Positions 21,735 to 34,674 of a DNA stretch of 64,000 nt are shown one piece after another. Both the position numbers and the translations under genes were made by a program. Every line of letters starts with the position of its first letter. Positions within the stretch are counted from its first letter, which is position 1. This DNA is from Chrysopilus asiliformis (taxonomy: Eukaryota > Arthropoda > Insecta > Diptera > Rhagionidae): positions 63,579,682 through 63,643,681 of the forward strand of contig OZ035963.1 of NCBI GenBank assembly GCA_964034945.1, written 5' to 3'. The notes under the pieces are model-generated. The model was not told the DNA's origin. It made no database searches and saw only the letters and a program-made list of their open reading frames with translations.

Positions 21735-24700
21735 TAGCGAGTGAAAAATTACAATTCGAAGTGTAAAACGAAATTACACATTTGTTGTGTTAAACTGCAA
21801 AATAGTATCGTAACCAAAGCTCTAATTAAAGTAAAATTCACAAGTGTTATGTAATTTCGATTTCACTTGATCTGCTCTCCCCTTCAAACCATCCCTTTTG
21901 GTCACATTCCGTCACAAAAAAGTTTCTGTGGTAAGGGTTGCACAACAGTTATTTTATCACGACAGTCATAAAACACTGGGAAAAAACTATTGAATAACAG
22001 TTACAGCAAAGTAGCTGGGACGTTGCAGAGACCAATTTGTAGCCCCATATATTTTGCAACCCATGTTGTGCGATCGTTCCGTAACCAGTATGTAAAATTT
22101 TCGGTTTCTTGAGTAGGTACATGATGAAAGAATATTTTCTCAAAGAATATAAAAAGAAAGTAAGATTTTTTTTACTTCTAATGATCCCTTTGAGTCCTTT
22201 GATAATTTCATAATTAATTCGTTTAGTACATTTGATATAGTCAGAATATCCTGCACGTATAAGTCAAATGCAGCTTCACTTCAAAATTGCACTTGGTGTC
22301 AACTCTTTACTGACTAAGAAATTCCTTTGGGAAACTAGAATTCCACTTCCTGTAATTGAAATAATATTATGCCCTTGTACACATACTTCATTTTAATTAA
22401 GAAACCTAATTATATACTTCTTATTCATTATTCAAGTAAGGGTTGATCTCTCACTTCCCCCAATTTAAATGCAATTTCATTGGGGTTTGGATAAAACTTG
22501 TCTCTACTCCTAGTGTACTTGACAAATTTCCGCTAAGACGTTGATAAATTCTGTGCATCTCTCATATTACCAATCTAGCCACTTTTCTTTAAAAAGGACG
22601 AACATTTAAATTTCGAATAGGGTTGTATATAACGAAGAATTTTAATTAATGAAAACTATGACCCTTAGTTGTGTTTAAAGATTGAAAATATTTTAAAGTA
22701 AATTTTAGATGAATTTAACAGATTTCTATTAAAATCGATTAAATACAATTGCGAATTCAATTCATTCACTTTTCGTGAAACTAAAACTTTAATCTCATTA
22801 TAGTTAAACGTAAAATTGGATGAAAATCCGGATGAGGGGATGTTTAGGTAAATTTACGTTTAACATATTTGCATATAATTATCAGAATGCAATTATTTAG
22901 CATAAAATGAGACAAAACCACAAATACAAACTAAATTCTCGTGGTAAAGGACACATCAAGAATGGTATTTTGTTACAAATAACCCCCATGATAGTGTAGA
23001 ACGTTGATCCTTTACCGCGGTAAACCAGTTAACCCACCAACTGAATATTCAAATTATTGTTACACGGAAATAAATTTTTCAGGGGATTTTGCGGATTAGG
23101 AAGGAAATACAAACGCGAAATTTAACAAATGGTCAGTTATGGTCGATAGTAAACAAAAACAGAGCAATAAAATTCATTATTTTTTTCCGCGATTCAGAAA
23201 ACAAGTCGATTTTCGTCCTGGGAAATTCCGACCAATCGATATTTATGACTTTGAATATTCTTTTATTACTTCCGCATGCGATGGTGTGTTGGTCGCGTCC
23301 ATGGCCATGATAGCGTGCTGGGGCCGTGGTGGGCTTTGGAATTTTGAGATTGACCCACATTTTTATTGCCTGAAATCATGAAATATCACCGGCAGTTGTA
23401 TGAATAATTTGAATGGCGGAAAATTTGTTTAATTGGCAAATGTGGCTATTAATATTTGTAGGAAATCTAAAAAAAAATCTTTTGGAAGTATGTGTTGAAA
23501 TTCACAAATTTTTGTCATGGGGAATTAGAGTTTTATTTATGGTTGGTTGGTTGGTTTAGGAGGGAAGCTTAACAAGAAACCCCACGTATCTCAAATTGGG
23601 CCCATTGCAGATTGACCTGAGACCCGATTATTCAGCCATCTCGACAATGCTATCTTCCTTTGAATCGGCTTCCAGCCCTGAGTTACTGCCTCATGGTTTT
23701 ATTTATAGTCTTCGTCAATTTTTCTGGACGTTTCCTTAACCTTGAATTTTTTTTCATGATTTTTTTCTGAGGGGAAAAAAATGGGACGCAAAATGCAGAT
23801 TTTAGGTACTCCGGAATTATCTCATTTGGCCCTGCCCTCTCGTTGTAAAAATATATAGGTACGTAAATGACAATACTTATAAAACCGTGTCTGTATTTCA
23901 AAGAAATAAAAAAAAAAAATTCCCGCGGCGCATTTTTTCAATGCTGTCTGTCTGGTGTACATTTATTCGCAGTAAAGAAGTAGAATCGTATCATCTTAAC
24001 TTGAAGATTGTAACTATCGCCTATAGAGGTAATAGTACCATAATAGTACCATTGGGAGCAAAGTGGATTTTCCAAATAAGGGACCCACAATGAGATTAGC
24101 GCGGGGGGCCCCGATTTCTAGTTACGCCAGAGTTTACATTTCTTACATAAATTTAAAAAAAATGATCATATTATGCTAGCAATTAACAAACCATGTTACG
24201 CATGCTAAAATCATTGGGAAAAATCTAATAAAAAAATCCCAAACATTGTGTAGAAATTAACAACATTAAGGACATTTTTCCGTTTTTCGGAAAAGCCTAA
24301 TTGACATCTTGTCATTTGATTAGAAATAAAGTTATTTACGTGAGCAAATTGTTGTGTTCCTGGCCATCGTATCATTTGATAGCTTCACTCATTAACTGCG
24401 ACAAAAGGGAACATATCCGGCCCATACATAGTTGTGGCAAAATATTTGGACATGGAATAGGATTGATCTGGAATACCATGGCAACTCGATGCCAACCATT
24501 AAAGCTTATTTCATGCCGCCCAGTATTATGCCAGTATTTGTATTAAGTTAGGAAAACACCAGAAAGGATGAAATTTATACGCATACCGAACCGGATCTTT
24601 GGTTTCCGGACAACCTAATTAAAGTCTATTGTCTATAATGGAACGACTAGAAGGATAAATGGATAAAAGAACCTCCCTCTATTCACAGCTAACAAAAGCC

Positions 24701-25060
24701 AATGGCATTAATATGTGTTGATAGCAAATAAAGTGCGTAACGAATTCGTATATAGAATCCTGAAATTATTCCAGTCCGTTTCAATAACAATTTTACCAAC
24801 TTAGTTTCTAGGATATTCGGTTAGAAATATTAAGATATCTTTTTCGTTATTTTATAAAAGATATCCCATGAGTTTATTGTGCCATGAGGTTGATTGACAG
24901 TATCAAAACCATTATATTTTGCTTGATTATAATTTAGTATTAATAACGCTCGGAATAAGAAGCTCTTGAGGCTTTTATCATTTATTGAGAGAAAAGTTTC
25001 AGGAAAATCGATGAATCAATATTTATTACTAGATGTATTTTTATTTGAAGCCTATATTCA
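21735..25060. other. No gene seen
   Basis: About 3.3 kb of AT-rich sequence. A GTAACC-containing word block at about 21915-22115 is related to the one at 11645. A GGGGCCCC motif followed by CTAG near 24100-24120 could be an old element end but lacks a partner. No exon could be defended. Confidence 0.4.
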
Positions 25061-25066
25061 GAAAAG

Positions 25067-25575
25067 CTTTTTAAAAGCTTTTCTTGTTTGTATGTCAGGG
25101 TCAAATCTTGTAATCTAATTTTAACCCACTTCCTCGCATCTGATTGACTTGAAATTTTGCACTCAGACATAACTCCGGTGACAATACTATATTGTCGGAT
25201 AGCGGAAGGTCCTGTAAGGATGACGTGATTATCCTTTTTCCCAAATTTTCCAGAAAGAATTATATTTGAAGGTGTTTGAGGTCGCTGAGTCCGATTTTGT
25301 CATTAAGAACTCTGTAAGGATACCGGAATATTAAGAAGTCTGTAAGGATACCGGAATATTAAGAAGTCTGTAAGGATACCGGAATATTAAGAAGTCTGTA
25401 AGGATACCGGAATATTAAGAAGTCTGTAAGGATACCCGAATATTAAGAAGTCGGTAAGGGTACCGGAATATTAACAAGTATGTAAGGATACCCGAATATT
25501 AAGAAGTCTGTAAGGATACTGGATCATATAGAGTATTTGACGATCAGCCCCTAATAATCGTAGCTTTTCTTATAT
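25067..25575 (+). repeat. Dispersed element with TGTATGTCAGGG head, 121-bp-unit piece and 28-bp minisatellite
   Basis: The AAAAGCTTTTCTTGTTTG start, TCAGGGTCAAATCTTG and GATTGACTTGAAATTTTGCA match the copies at 4.1, 51.3 and 58.7 kb. A piece of the 121-bp unit follows. From 25309 to 25520 a 28-bp unit (TAAGGATACCGGAATATTAA plus GAAGTCTG) repeats about eight times. It ends near GACGATCAGCCCCTAATAAT and GTAGCTTTTCTT, a motif also seen at 9177 and 30820. Confidence 0.7.
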
Positions 25576-25579
25576 TCTA

Positions 25580-26745
25580 ACACTAGTTAGTATAGTTAGA
25601 ATAAAAAGTACTCAGCGTCGGATGTGTAAGAAAGTTTTATGCTGCTCACATCAAAAATTACGCTTATTAAACAATAATTCAACAAAAATTCCAAGAAATC
25701 CCGTCATACAATCGCACTGCAGAAGAATTAAAACTTTTCAGACTGATTCACTGCAAGATTACTAAAATCTTCGAAAGAAATCTCTAAGATACTATTAAGA
25801 AGATAAAACTTGCTTAATTAAAGTCCAGGAATTACTCGTAAAAAAAAAACAGAAAAGTAAATCAGTTGTATATCTTATTTATTGCCTGATATCTTAACAT
25901 TGGATCGATACTTATAGATTGAATCTGATGCTGATTCACAAATATGGCAACACAATTAAGTTTGCCCAAGTGTTGACAGAGTACTAAAAACCTTCCCTTA
26001 TTTCGTCCATTTTCGATTTTTATTACCATTGTCGGTTTTATGAGTTTTTCCTTCTTATTATTCGCTATTCGGTTGAAACCTCACCCCCACGATCTTCTAA
26101 TTGAAGTCTTTAGGGGTGAGTGAGTCCCGGACTTTGTGTGCCCTGGAAACAAGTTTTATTCTTTGGGTAATTAAATTGTTAACAAAATTCCATCCTTCAC
26201 CCCTTGTGGCACATTCTATGAAATCGATTATTTCCCCCCTATTTTGGATGCTATTTGGAACGAATATCGAGGGAAAAAAGGAATGACTTTTCCTAATAAA
26301 CGTATTGAGTTGCATTCGATGGTAAACAAAATGAGTTAAAGCCATTATTTGCATTGCATATAAACATAAATATTGACATTTTTTGTATGTTATGTTAGGA
26401 GAATTTAATGGGAATGTTTGTTGGTTTTTCTCCTTGTTTCTGTTTGCTTACATTTTCATATTTTTCGATTTATTTTGAGGAACTTTCCAAGTTTTTTAAA
26501 ATGATTTTAGATAAAATTATTGATGCCATTTATGTAATTATTATAATTAATAATGGAATAAATTTTAATTTATAATTACATAGAAAAGTGTTATGTGGCA
26601 GGCTATGGGCGATTAATTTTAGTGGCAGAAATTATTTTTTTTAAGACGAATAATTGCAGTTACTTACCTTTGATAATTCGAAGAATAGTAAAAAGTCTTG
26701 CGAATTCTGAAAAGACAAAGAGTGGAATTTTATTTCAAAAGCCAT
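25580..26745. other. No gene seen
   Basis: AT-rich sequence. The overlapping open frames at 26.1-26.35 kb on both strands show no domain or exon structure. Confidence 0.4.
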
Positions 26746-26748
26746 AAA

Positions 26749-27315
26749 TCATACTATAATATATAAAAATGTGTGGGTGTCTGTCTGTCTGTCTGTTTAT
26801 CTGTCTGTCTATCTGTCTGTCTGATTCTCTTTCACGCAAAAACGACTGAACCGATTGACTTGAAATTTGGCATGCGTGTCTGTCGTAGTTCTGGTTCCAA
26901 CATAGGCATACGGAAAAGTAGCGCGAGGGGTGGGGGGAGTAAGGGGAGGGGGTAAAGTGATTCCGAAACTTAGTTTTTGCGCTATGCTACTCTTTCGCGG
27001 GGAAACTACTAAACCGATTGGCCTGAAATTGACACGTATGTTTGTTGTGGGCGTGGTTCTAACATAGACATTTTGGATAGTCACCCGAGCGGTGAGAGGA
27101 GTCAGGGGAGAGGGTAGAGTGAATCCGAATACAAATGCTGGAATTTCATTCCTTTTTGTTAATTTTTTAAGACAATTTTCCGAAGAAAAAAACTTGAAAG
27201 AAAAGCACGTACCACCCTACTCTAGGCTATCTAATTTATAACCAACTGAATTTTGCTTTCTTAGGTTTTATTCTACTCACGCTTTTAGCCGGGCGAAGCC
27301 GGGTTCAAATTCTAA
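26749..27315 (+). mobile_element. Helitron-like element, type C 3' end
   Basis: Begins TCATACTATAATATATAAAA after A, then the (GTCTGT)n head, the GAACCGATTGACTTGAAATT module, a G-rich tract and the CTCTTTCGCGGGGAAACTAC second module. The third part differs from types A and B: it ends CTCACGCTTTTAGCCGGGCG with hairpin CCGGGCGAAGCCGG and probably stops at CTAA 27312-27315 before T. The same type-C end, truncated, is found at 63625-63838. The exact 3' base is less certain than in types A and B. Confidence 0.65.
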
Positions 27316-27319
27316 TTTG

Positions 27320-28920
27320 TAATAATTATAATCACTATTGTTTTTTCAAAAACTACTAAACACATTTCAAAGAAAATTTACAGTGAGGCACAGAGTATCA
27401 TTGAGATGTTTATAGGATATACTGTTTTTGAGATTTCCCCATTTTCTCCCCCCCCCCCCCCCCCCCCCCCCTCCGGGAATGTCTTAAACCGCATATTAGA
27501 CGACCACAAGTTTGTGTTGATTTTTCAACAGATCCTGTCGTAATTACACACGAAAACCAAATAGCATATTTAAGTAATGTACACGAAATTTTACTTATTT
27601 GCTGGGTATAGTATTTATTTTCTTTGTGAAGATTATTTGGTTTTGTTTTGCTCCACAAACTTACAACGAAAATGGTAAATAATAAAAAGCATCCTCATGT
27701 TTTATGACTATTCCCGCAAGGTGAAACTATATAGAGTTGAAGGATAATGAAGAAAATCTGTTGTGGCAGAATAAGGGCACTTTGGGGAGCAATTAAACAA
27801 TTATTTTATGTGCACCCCCTTGGCAGTGAGCATTTCTGAGTGCTCCAAATTATGTACAAAATATTCGCTGAGTCCTCCAGAGTTTGTTTAGTCCGGGATT
27901 TTCACTCCTGTGATGGTCGCGTATAAATAAAACTACATGATCTATAATTTATGCATGTGGATATGCACCAGCATCATGTTTATGTGTAGTTACATCCACC
28001 ACATGATATTTAAAAATGTACATGAATTTTTGGGGAAACATCCAAGCATGCCACAATGGCGCCGCTTCATAGTGTGAAATTCATCCCGGCCACTGAGGGC
28101 TCTTCTAGTATTTTTAAACCGAAAATCGCTTTACAGGTTAAAATGTAAATTTATGCTGATTATTTATATTTTAAAATACAAATGATTACATATTATAATT
28201 AATGAGGGAAAATTCACCACTTTTTTATTTAGTTTTATCATCATTTGTGATGAATTATTAATAAAAGATAAATAAATAAAACGATAAAAATCTCTTTGCA
28301 AATAATTGCAATAATTTTCAGCTTAAAAACAACAGAAATTGGAGGTGAAATTGCGATTTACAAAATTCACTAAATTATTTATAAAAACTGTCAATTTGTG
28401 TAATTAAGTAATTCACATATTGCAATAAATTGACATTTTTGATAATAAAATTGTTTCCCGTGCCAGTGGAGAATTATAAATATCAGATTTTTTCCGGAGA
28501 ATAAAATTGATTTTTTATGAAATGTTTGCGTTTTTATTATTTATGATGAATTTATCGGAATGTTTCGTTATTTCAATGTGAATTTTCTTATATAATATTG
28601 GATTTTGTAAAGGAGATACTTAAGTGCAAATAGATTGGTTCAAGCTTTAAAGAGTATCTACAGAATAGAATCATGAGAAATAAGATTTTTTCTTATTATT
28701 TTGTAAGAAATGAGAAATATCAAATCTTTCAACGAATTAAGCAAACTTAAACTTAATGGCGTTTAGATAAAGTTGTTAAATTTTCGTAAATTGCCAAAAA
28801 TAGTTCGAAGTGGGCGTGGAGGAGCAGGCGGTGGGGGCAGGGGGTTGTAAGCGGCAAGGATTAACAAAATTAAGAAAGCGTTGAATTTTTTTTAAACAGT
28901 TTTTAACTATGAAAAGATTT
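27320..28920. other. No gene seen; poly-C tract
   Basis: A 22-base C run at 27450-27471 is followed by AT-rich sequence with no supportable exon. Confidence 0.4.
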
Positions 28921-28923
28921 AAA

Positions 28924-29369
28924 TCATACTAATACATAAAAATGAGTTGGTGTCTGTCTGTCTGTCTGTTCCTCTTTCACGCAAAAACGGCTGAACCGAT
29001 TGACTTGAAATTTGGCATGAGTGTCTGTGGTAGTTCTGGTTCCAACATAGGCATACGGAAAAGTACGGCGAGGGGTGGGGGGAGTAAGGGGAGGGGGTAA
29101 AGTGATTTCGAAACTTAGTTTTCCCTCTATGTTACTCTTTCGCGGGGAAACTACTGAACCGATCGGCCTGAAATGTTCGTCAGGGGTCCAGCCCCAACAT
29201 AGACCCATTAAAAAGTAGCCCGAGAGGTGGAGGGAGTAAGGGAAGGGGATAAAGTCATCTCGAAACTTAGTTTTCTCTCTACGTTACTCTTTCGCTGGGA
29301 AACGCGCTGCCGGAGGCCGCGTATTATGTGGGGGCTAAACCGCGAAGCGGTTCGGGGCGCAGCCCCTAG
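28924..29369 (+). mobile_element. Helitron-like element, type A, both ends intact
   Basis: A 446-bp element starting TCATACTAATACATAAAAAT after A28923 and ending GGGGCGCAGCCCCTAG before T29370. Helitrons insert between A and T without a target duplication, start with TC, and end CTRR preceded by a hairpin; all four signs are present. The body has two related modules, each CTCTTTC(A/G)CG..., GAACCGAT(T/C)G(A/G)C(T/C)TGAAAT and CCAACATAG, separated by a G-rich tract. It has no coding capacity. Confidence 0.85.
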
Positions 29370-31870
29370 TATAACTAATAAGTAAAGAGACCAATAGACG
29401 ATTTTATAACCAAAAGTAATCGGAATTCGTATAACTTTTGATGTACTCAAGGGCGTATCTAAGGAAGAGGAAGGGGGGGGGGGGGAGGAGGGGGAGGCAT
29501 CAAAATTTCAAAAAAAAATAAGCGTAGCAAAGGAATAGCTGGAAGAGATTCAATAGATTTACGAGCTAAAAGAAAATCAGGATAGTTGTTGAATAAATAC
29601 CAAATGTGGTGAAAATGGAAAGCAATCAGCGATGATTTTACTGCAGTCGGAATATTAAAGAAATGTGAACAAAAATTGTGCGTTTTTTTTCCGCGAGTAG
29701 ACCAGCTTTTGAAAATTTTGGCAATGGTTTCCGTGTCAACAAAAGGATAATTAAGTCATCACATCCACCCTAGGAGCACAAAAGGTCTTAAATTAGTCTT
29801 CGCGACTTTAATCTCGTGACTTTATGGTCGCGCCGACCACTGTACGGCTGTTTGTATATCGAGATTCGAGACCCTTCTAAAATGTCTAGCGACGTGACCT
29901 ATGGGTTATGTAACAATGGTTTAGAAGTTACGGACTACAAGCAAAACTACTTATTGCTTTTGTAGAACCTAATTTAATTTTTGTAATTTTATTCTAAAAT
30001 GAAATGTTTATTTTACTACTCATTGCTGCATATTAAAACCTACCATTTGCCCATACTACAAAAGAAATATTAAAATGCACACAATATCCATCCCAGAGGA
30101 CATTTTCATCATACCACAATAAGGAATTTCTTTAATAAACGAAATTATTTTTCTCATTCTGCAAGTGCAATTTCACTCGCATCATTATCGTCTGTCATTA
30201 ATCCTTTAACTGAATGCTAAAATAAATGCTCATCGTTCATTTTTGATGACAGAAATTTTTGATCCTTTGGGGATATCCTCCGGTTAATGTCATTCAACTC
30301 AGCATCTGAAATACCGGAAAGAAAGCTGAAAAATCCTTGTTCCATGTGCTCGGGTGCAGATATCACAACTCATTAAGCATTTCGATTCACAAAATTGGAC
30401 TATGGCCCCTAAAGGGATAATATTACATGCCTTTCAGCGCCGCGTCGTATTCGTCATTGTCAGCATGCAAGTCAATAGGAAACGTCTTTTATCCTGGCGG
30501 GTATTCATCACAAGGAGAATTTTGGTATTATACTGCATATTGGAAAATTTTCGCAGTCAATACAGGATTTTGATGGCGAAATGGGGTCGTGGAGCGCATA
30601 TAATTGTGTTAAATGAAGTATGACATTCATAATTCGATGAAGGATCACAAGGATGATAAATTCGAGGAGAAGGTGATTCTGTGCATTGACAGGAAATGCC
30701 TGATAAAATTCCGGTTTAACACTTTTTTGTAGGAAAATATGAATTGATTCGTAGTAAATCTTCTCGAAAACGGCAAAATTCTAAATCAAACTTAAGAAAA
30801 GCTGCAATTGACTCAAGAAAAGCTACAATTGGCTAGCGTCAAATACTGTAAATGAGGCCAGGTAATGTCTTTACGAAAAGAATCCATTTGTAGGGGAGAG
30901 GGAGAGTGGAAAGGATTGGTCCGATTGAATTTTCATGTATGGAACGGTTATGTAAAATCATATTCTAAACACATTTTACATTAATAAATTTTTCAAATAC
31001 GATTTACCGTTTTCGAGGAAATTGTAAAAGACTGTATATCATATAGAGTATAAAAATACTACACAAATTATTCTAAAAATAAAGCGTGCTAAAAATAAAA
31101 CATGCCAGTATTTTATTGTCAACACTTTAAACGTTAACAATTTCTGATCCTTGCTACATGGCGTACGTATAATAAATTTCCATAAATTTCTGTCTTTTTT
31201 ATAAAAATAAAATGTGTAGATTTTACAGGAGCAAAAAAGAAATCCTTGACAGTTGATTCATAAGTCGACATATGACTCGTTCGCAGAGGCCACTGACATC
31301 ATGTAATTTTTTGAGTTTGTCGTATAGAGTCCTCGTTCTTGTCACTGCAGTTGACATTTTAATGGAAATTTAAGAGGTTTTTTTCCGTCGTTTGAATACG
31401 GTTGAAACTTTCAACAAAATGCCATTTTTTATAAATCAGAGATGAGTTTTGTAGTTTTTGTTCGAGAAGTGTGGAATATTGCAACAATAATGGATAGTTG
31501 TTAAGGTGTGATAAATGATAAATGTAGGGAAAAAGTAAAATAAAATATTTACCGTTGAAAAGAGATCAACAAGTATTTTCATGAATCTTTTTTAGGAGGA
31601 AGGCTCATTCAGGACGGAATTTGTGAAATAGCGCAGATTTATTTACAAAAACCACCTTACTTATGCGTAACCAGAAATCGTTTAATGGTAGTCATGTCTT
31701 TGCAAGAGCTAGAGACTTAATATTTGGTGAAACGGCCTTTTCCATAAAAAGTTGGATAAAATTGTTAGACTATATTCGCGGTTCAACCCCTAATCATGGG
31801 TCGGCCTTCGGCTTCCCAATCCCCGTCGGCGTGTGACCTTATATATACGCACCTTATACATTTTGACTGT
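29370..31870. other. No gene seen; G tract and dispersed-repeat pieces
   Basis: A G-rich run at 29473-29495. At about 30780-30860 two GAAAAGCT(G/A)CAATTG motifs match other element ends. At about 30935-31040 there is an inverted copy of the CCGTTTTCGAGGAAATTG dispersed repeat. No exon was supported. Confidence 0.45.
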
Positions 31871-31874
31871 TTAT

Positions 31875-32245
31875 TGCTAGTGAGACTTGCTAGTGAGACT
31901 TGCTAGTGAGACTTGCTAGTGAGACTTGCTAGTGAGACTCGCTAGTGAGACTTGCTAGTGAGACTTGCTAGTGAGACTTGCTAGCGAGACTTGCTAGTGA
32001 CACTTGCTAGTGAGACTTGCTAGTGAGACTTGCTAGTGAGACTTGCTAGTGAGACTTGCTAGTGGGACTTGCTAGTGAGACTTGCTAGTGAGACTTGCTA
32101 GTGAGACTTGCTAGTGAGACTTGCTGGTGAGACTTGCTAGTGAGACTTGCTAGTTAGACTTGCTAGTTAGACTTGCTAGTGAGACTTGCTAGTGAGACGT
32201 GCTAGTGAGACGTGCTAGTGAGACTTGCTAGTGAGACTTGCGAGT
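31875..32245. repeat. 13-bp minisatellite, about 28 copies
   Basis: Tandem GCTAGTGAGACTT with very few substitutions (GCGAGACTT, GTTAGACTT, GACGTGC variants). The low divergence implies recent expansion. The period of 13 means every frame is shifted in successive units, and no long open frame results. Confidence 0.95.
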
Positions 32246-32271
32246 GTGAGGTTCTAGTGAGAGTTTGACAA

Positions 32272-32308
32272 GCAAACGTGAGAAACCGTCATTTTTTCTC
32301 ACGTTTGC
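32272..32308. other. Perfect 14-bp hairpin next to the 13-bp array
   Basis: GCAAACGTGAGAAA (32272-32285) and its exact complement (32295-32308) flank a 9-nt loop, about 27 bp beyond the minisatellite. The right arm begins with a T run on the + strand. The function is unknown. Confidence 0.8.
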
Positions 32309-32309
32309 A

Positions 32310-34240
32310 TGAAGAATACCGTGTGAAATTCTCTGTGAACTCAAATAGCCCAAAAAAGTTTTGCTGTCAAGGTGAAATATTTCTTAAAATTGAAAGCCTC
32401 ACAGTTCCCAGAGTTTATATCTAATAGAGCGATGCCTTGGAGGCGGTTCTTGATAGAGAATCGCATAAAATTGCTTGTTTTTTTTCAAGAATCCTTTTTT
32501 GGGTTTATTTTGAAAAAAAAAATAATTTCTCGAATACGAGGTTAACTTTTCGATGGCAAAAACTTTCGTGGCGACATTAAGTGCCGTTTGCACCAACAAA
32601 ACTTAGCAACTTATGTACAACTTAAAAAATTTAAGTCGAAGAATTTCTACGGTTTAACTAGGCTAACCTCAACTTAATTTTTTAAGTATAATACGCGCAA
32701 ACGGGCCTAAGTCGCGTTTCTTGTAAACTTCATTTTGAAACACCTCGTGTGTGGGTAAAATTAATTGAAATTTAAATATTATTTTGTCAATTTAATATTG
32801 TACGAGTCTGTGGTATATTTTCTCATTAACAAATATTTGTTCATTATACGAGTGATGAAAATTTGGCGATAAGTTTGTGTGTCAAAAGACAATAAGGATA
32901 AACCACTAAAATTGGTTTTAATACGCAATTTAGAACTTGAAGTGAAAAGTGCGAAATTGTATTAGGCGCTGCTTATAAAATACGTCACGCCCTTTTTAGG
33001 ATTTGCATATCTGCCCCTCTTTTCATTAAGCATTTTAGCGGTTTTTTGAATAGAGTTTAGTACCCACATTTCGGAAAACCCCTCCCCTCCTAAATATGTA
33101 ACGTATATATTATGAAGTTCCATAGATTAAATTTTTATTAGAGTGATATGTCCGTTTTTCTTTATCAAAATCGTCACCTGAGTATACAAAAAATTAATTA
33201 ATAGAGGACCAAAGAATGGTATGGTAAAATTACTACCGTACGCGAACTGCAAAACGCATATTTTTGTTCAATTTTTGCATAAATCCCACTTCTGAAAATT
33301 TTACATTTTAATAAAATTTCGTATCATGCGGAATTCTAAATGGATTGTTAAAACCATCTCTCCTAATTTCAGTTTTATCATTCAATGCAGTGAAAATCGA
33401 TGTTTTCCACACAAGCAATTTGGATAGGTAGACGTAATAAATTCCACGGATTTTAATCTCGTGACACCACAAACAACAGCACGAAAATGATTTAATACTA
33501 GCTATGAGGTAATTAAGCTTCAAATGTCTATTCAAATTGTTAATTAAAGTTTATCTATAAATAGTAAAACAGCATAAAATACGTGATCTATTTCGAAATA
33601 CGCACACACACAGTAAAGATTTCTCTGATTGGAAGATCTTCAACTTTAATTTGAATTTGTACTGAAATAACATTTACCTTAAGTATTAATTTATTCCTTT
33701 TATGTTTATTTAAAACAAGTAAGTAAAAAGTGCCCGAGGAAGAAAAGCATTCATTTTGCAGTACAAAATAGAAAGCTTGCTTGTATTGAAGTCAATGAAA
33801 TCCTTTTAACTAATTCTAAAAACTTTGTTTCTTGCTCTTATGTTGCTCTAGTTTGGAATTTTTGCCCTGTGAATCCTTTGTCTATAGTAGAATTTTCGAC
33901 AAACTCATTCACTTGATTTTATTTCGTATTGCTCTACTGAAAGTGCAGTGATTTATGCGAGTTGTTTAAAAGTTTCCTTAAAAAGGAAGGAAAACAATAG
34001 AACTGCAATTTGTTACTGTACGTACCTTATGAAAAAAATTGGGTAGAAAGGAAATATCCTTAAAGAATGTAATGAAAAGCTCGCGTTAAAGCTTTAAGGG
34101 TGATAGTCAAATGGTAAGTTTTGATGAGAAATGAAGAAACTGTAGAGAATGAGGAAACTGTAGGGAATAAGGAAACTGTAGGGGGAATGAGGGAAATGAG
34201 GGAACTGTAGATAAAAATCTCAAAATACTTTTTATTTAAA
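32310..34240. other. No gene seen
   Basis: AT-rich sequence without supportable exons or mobile-element termini. Short tandem copies of a GGGAATGAGGAAACTGTAG-like unit occur at about 34140-34210. Confidence 0.4.
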
Positions 34241-34242
34241 TA

Positions 34243-34673
34243 CTAGCTTGCATACCCGTCATTGCCGGGTTAAGTTTTTTCAAAAAAAATTTTTTTTGAA
34301 TGGTATATGTTGGAGTTAAACTTCAGGCCAATCGGCTCGGTAGTTTCCCCGCTAAAGAGTAACATAGCGCAAAAACTAAGTTTCGAAATCACTTTACGCC
34401 TTCCCCTTACTCCCCCTCACCTTACCCCCCCCCCCTTACCACACCACCCCCCCCCCCTTACCACACCACCCCCCCCCCCTTACCACACCACCCCCTCCCT
34501 TACTCCCACCACCCCTCGCGAAACTTTTCCGTATGCCTATGTTGGAACCAGAACTACCACAGACACTCATGCCAAATTTCAAGTCAATCGGTTCAGCCGT
34601 TTTTGCGTGAAAGAGGAACGGACAGACAGACAGATAGACACCAACTCATTTTTTTTTATATATTAGTATGATG
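34243..34673 (-). mobile_element. Helitron-like element, type B 3' end, both ends intact
   Basis: A 431-bp element on the - strand, from TC at 34673 (ATCATACTAATATATA) to CTAG at 34246-34243, between A and T. It has the same 5' half as types A and C and ends in the AACCCGGCAATGACGGGTAT type-B terminus. The central G-rich tract has expanded into repeats of a roughly 23-bp C-rich unit (CCCCCCTTACCACACCA on the + strand) at about 34420-34500. The Pro-rich open frame here is a translation of the element. Confidence 0.85.
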
Positions 34674-34674
34674 G

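Noticed and set aside
26809..27084. Conserved-looking peptide HAKFQVNRFSRFCVKE repeated at several loci
   Set aside because: Its repetition follows the Helitron DNA in either orientation; it is antisense to noncoding modules, with no start or codon conservation.
31875..32245. CRISPR-like regular repeat
   Set aside because: 13-bp direct tandem units without unique spacers, in an insect-type genome.
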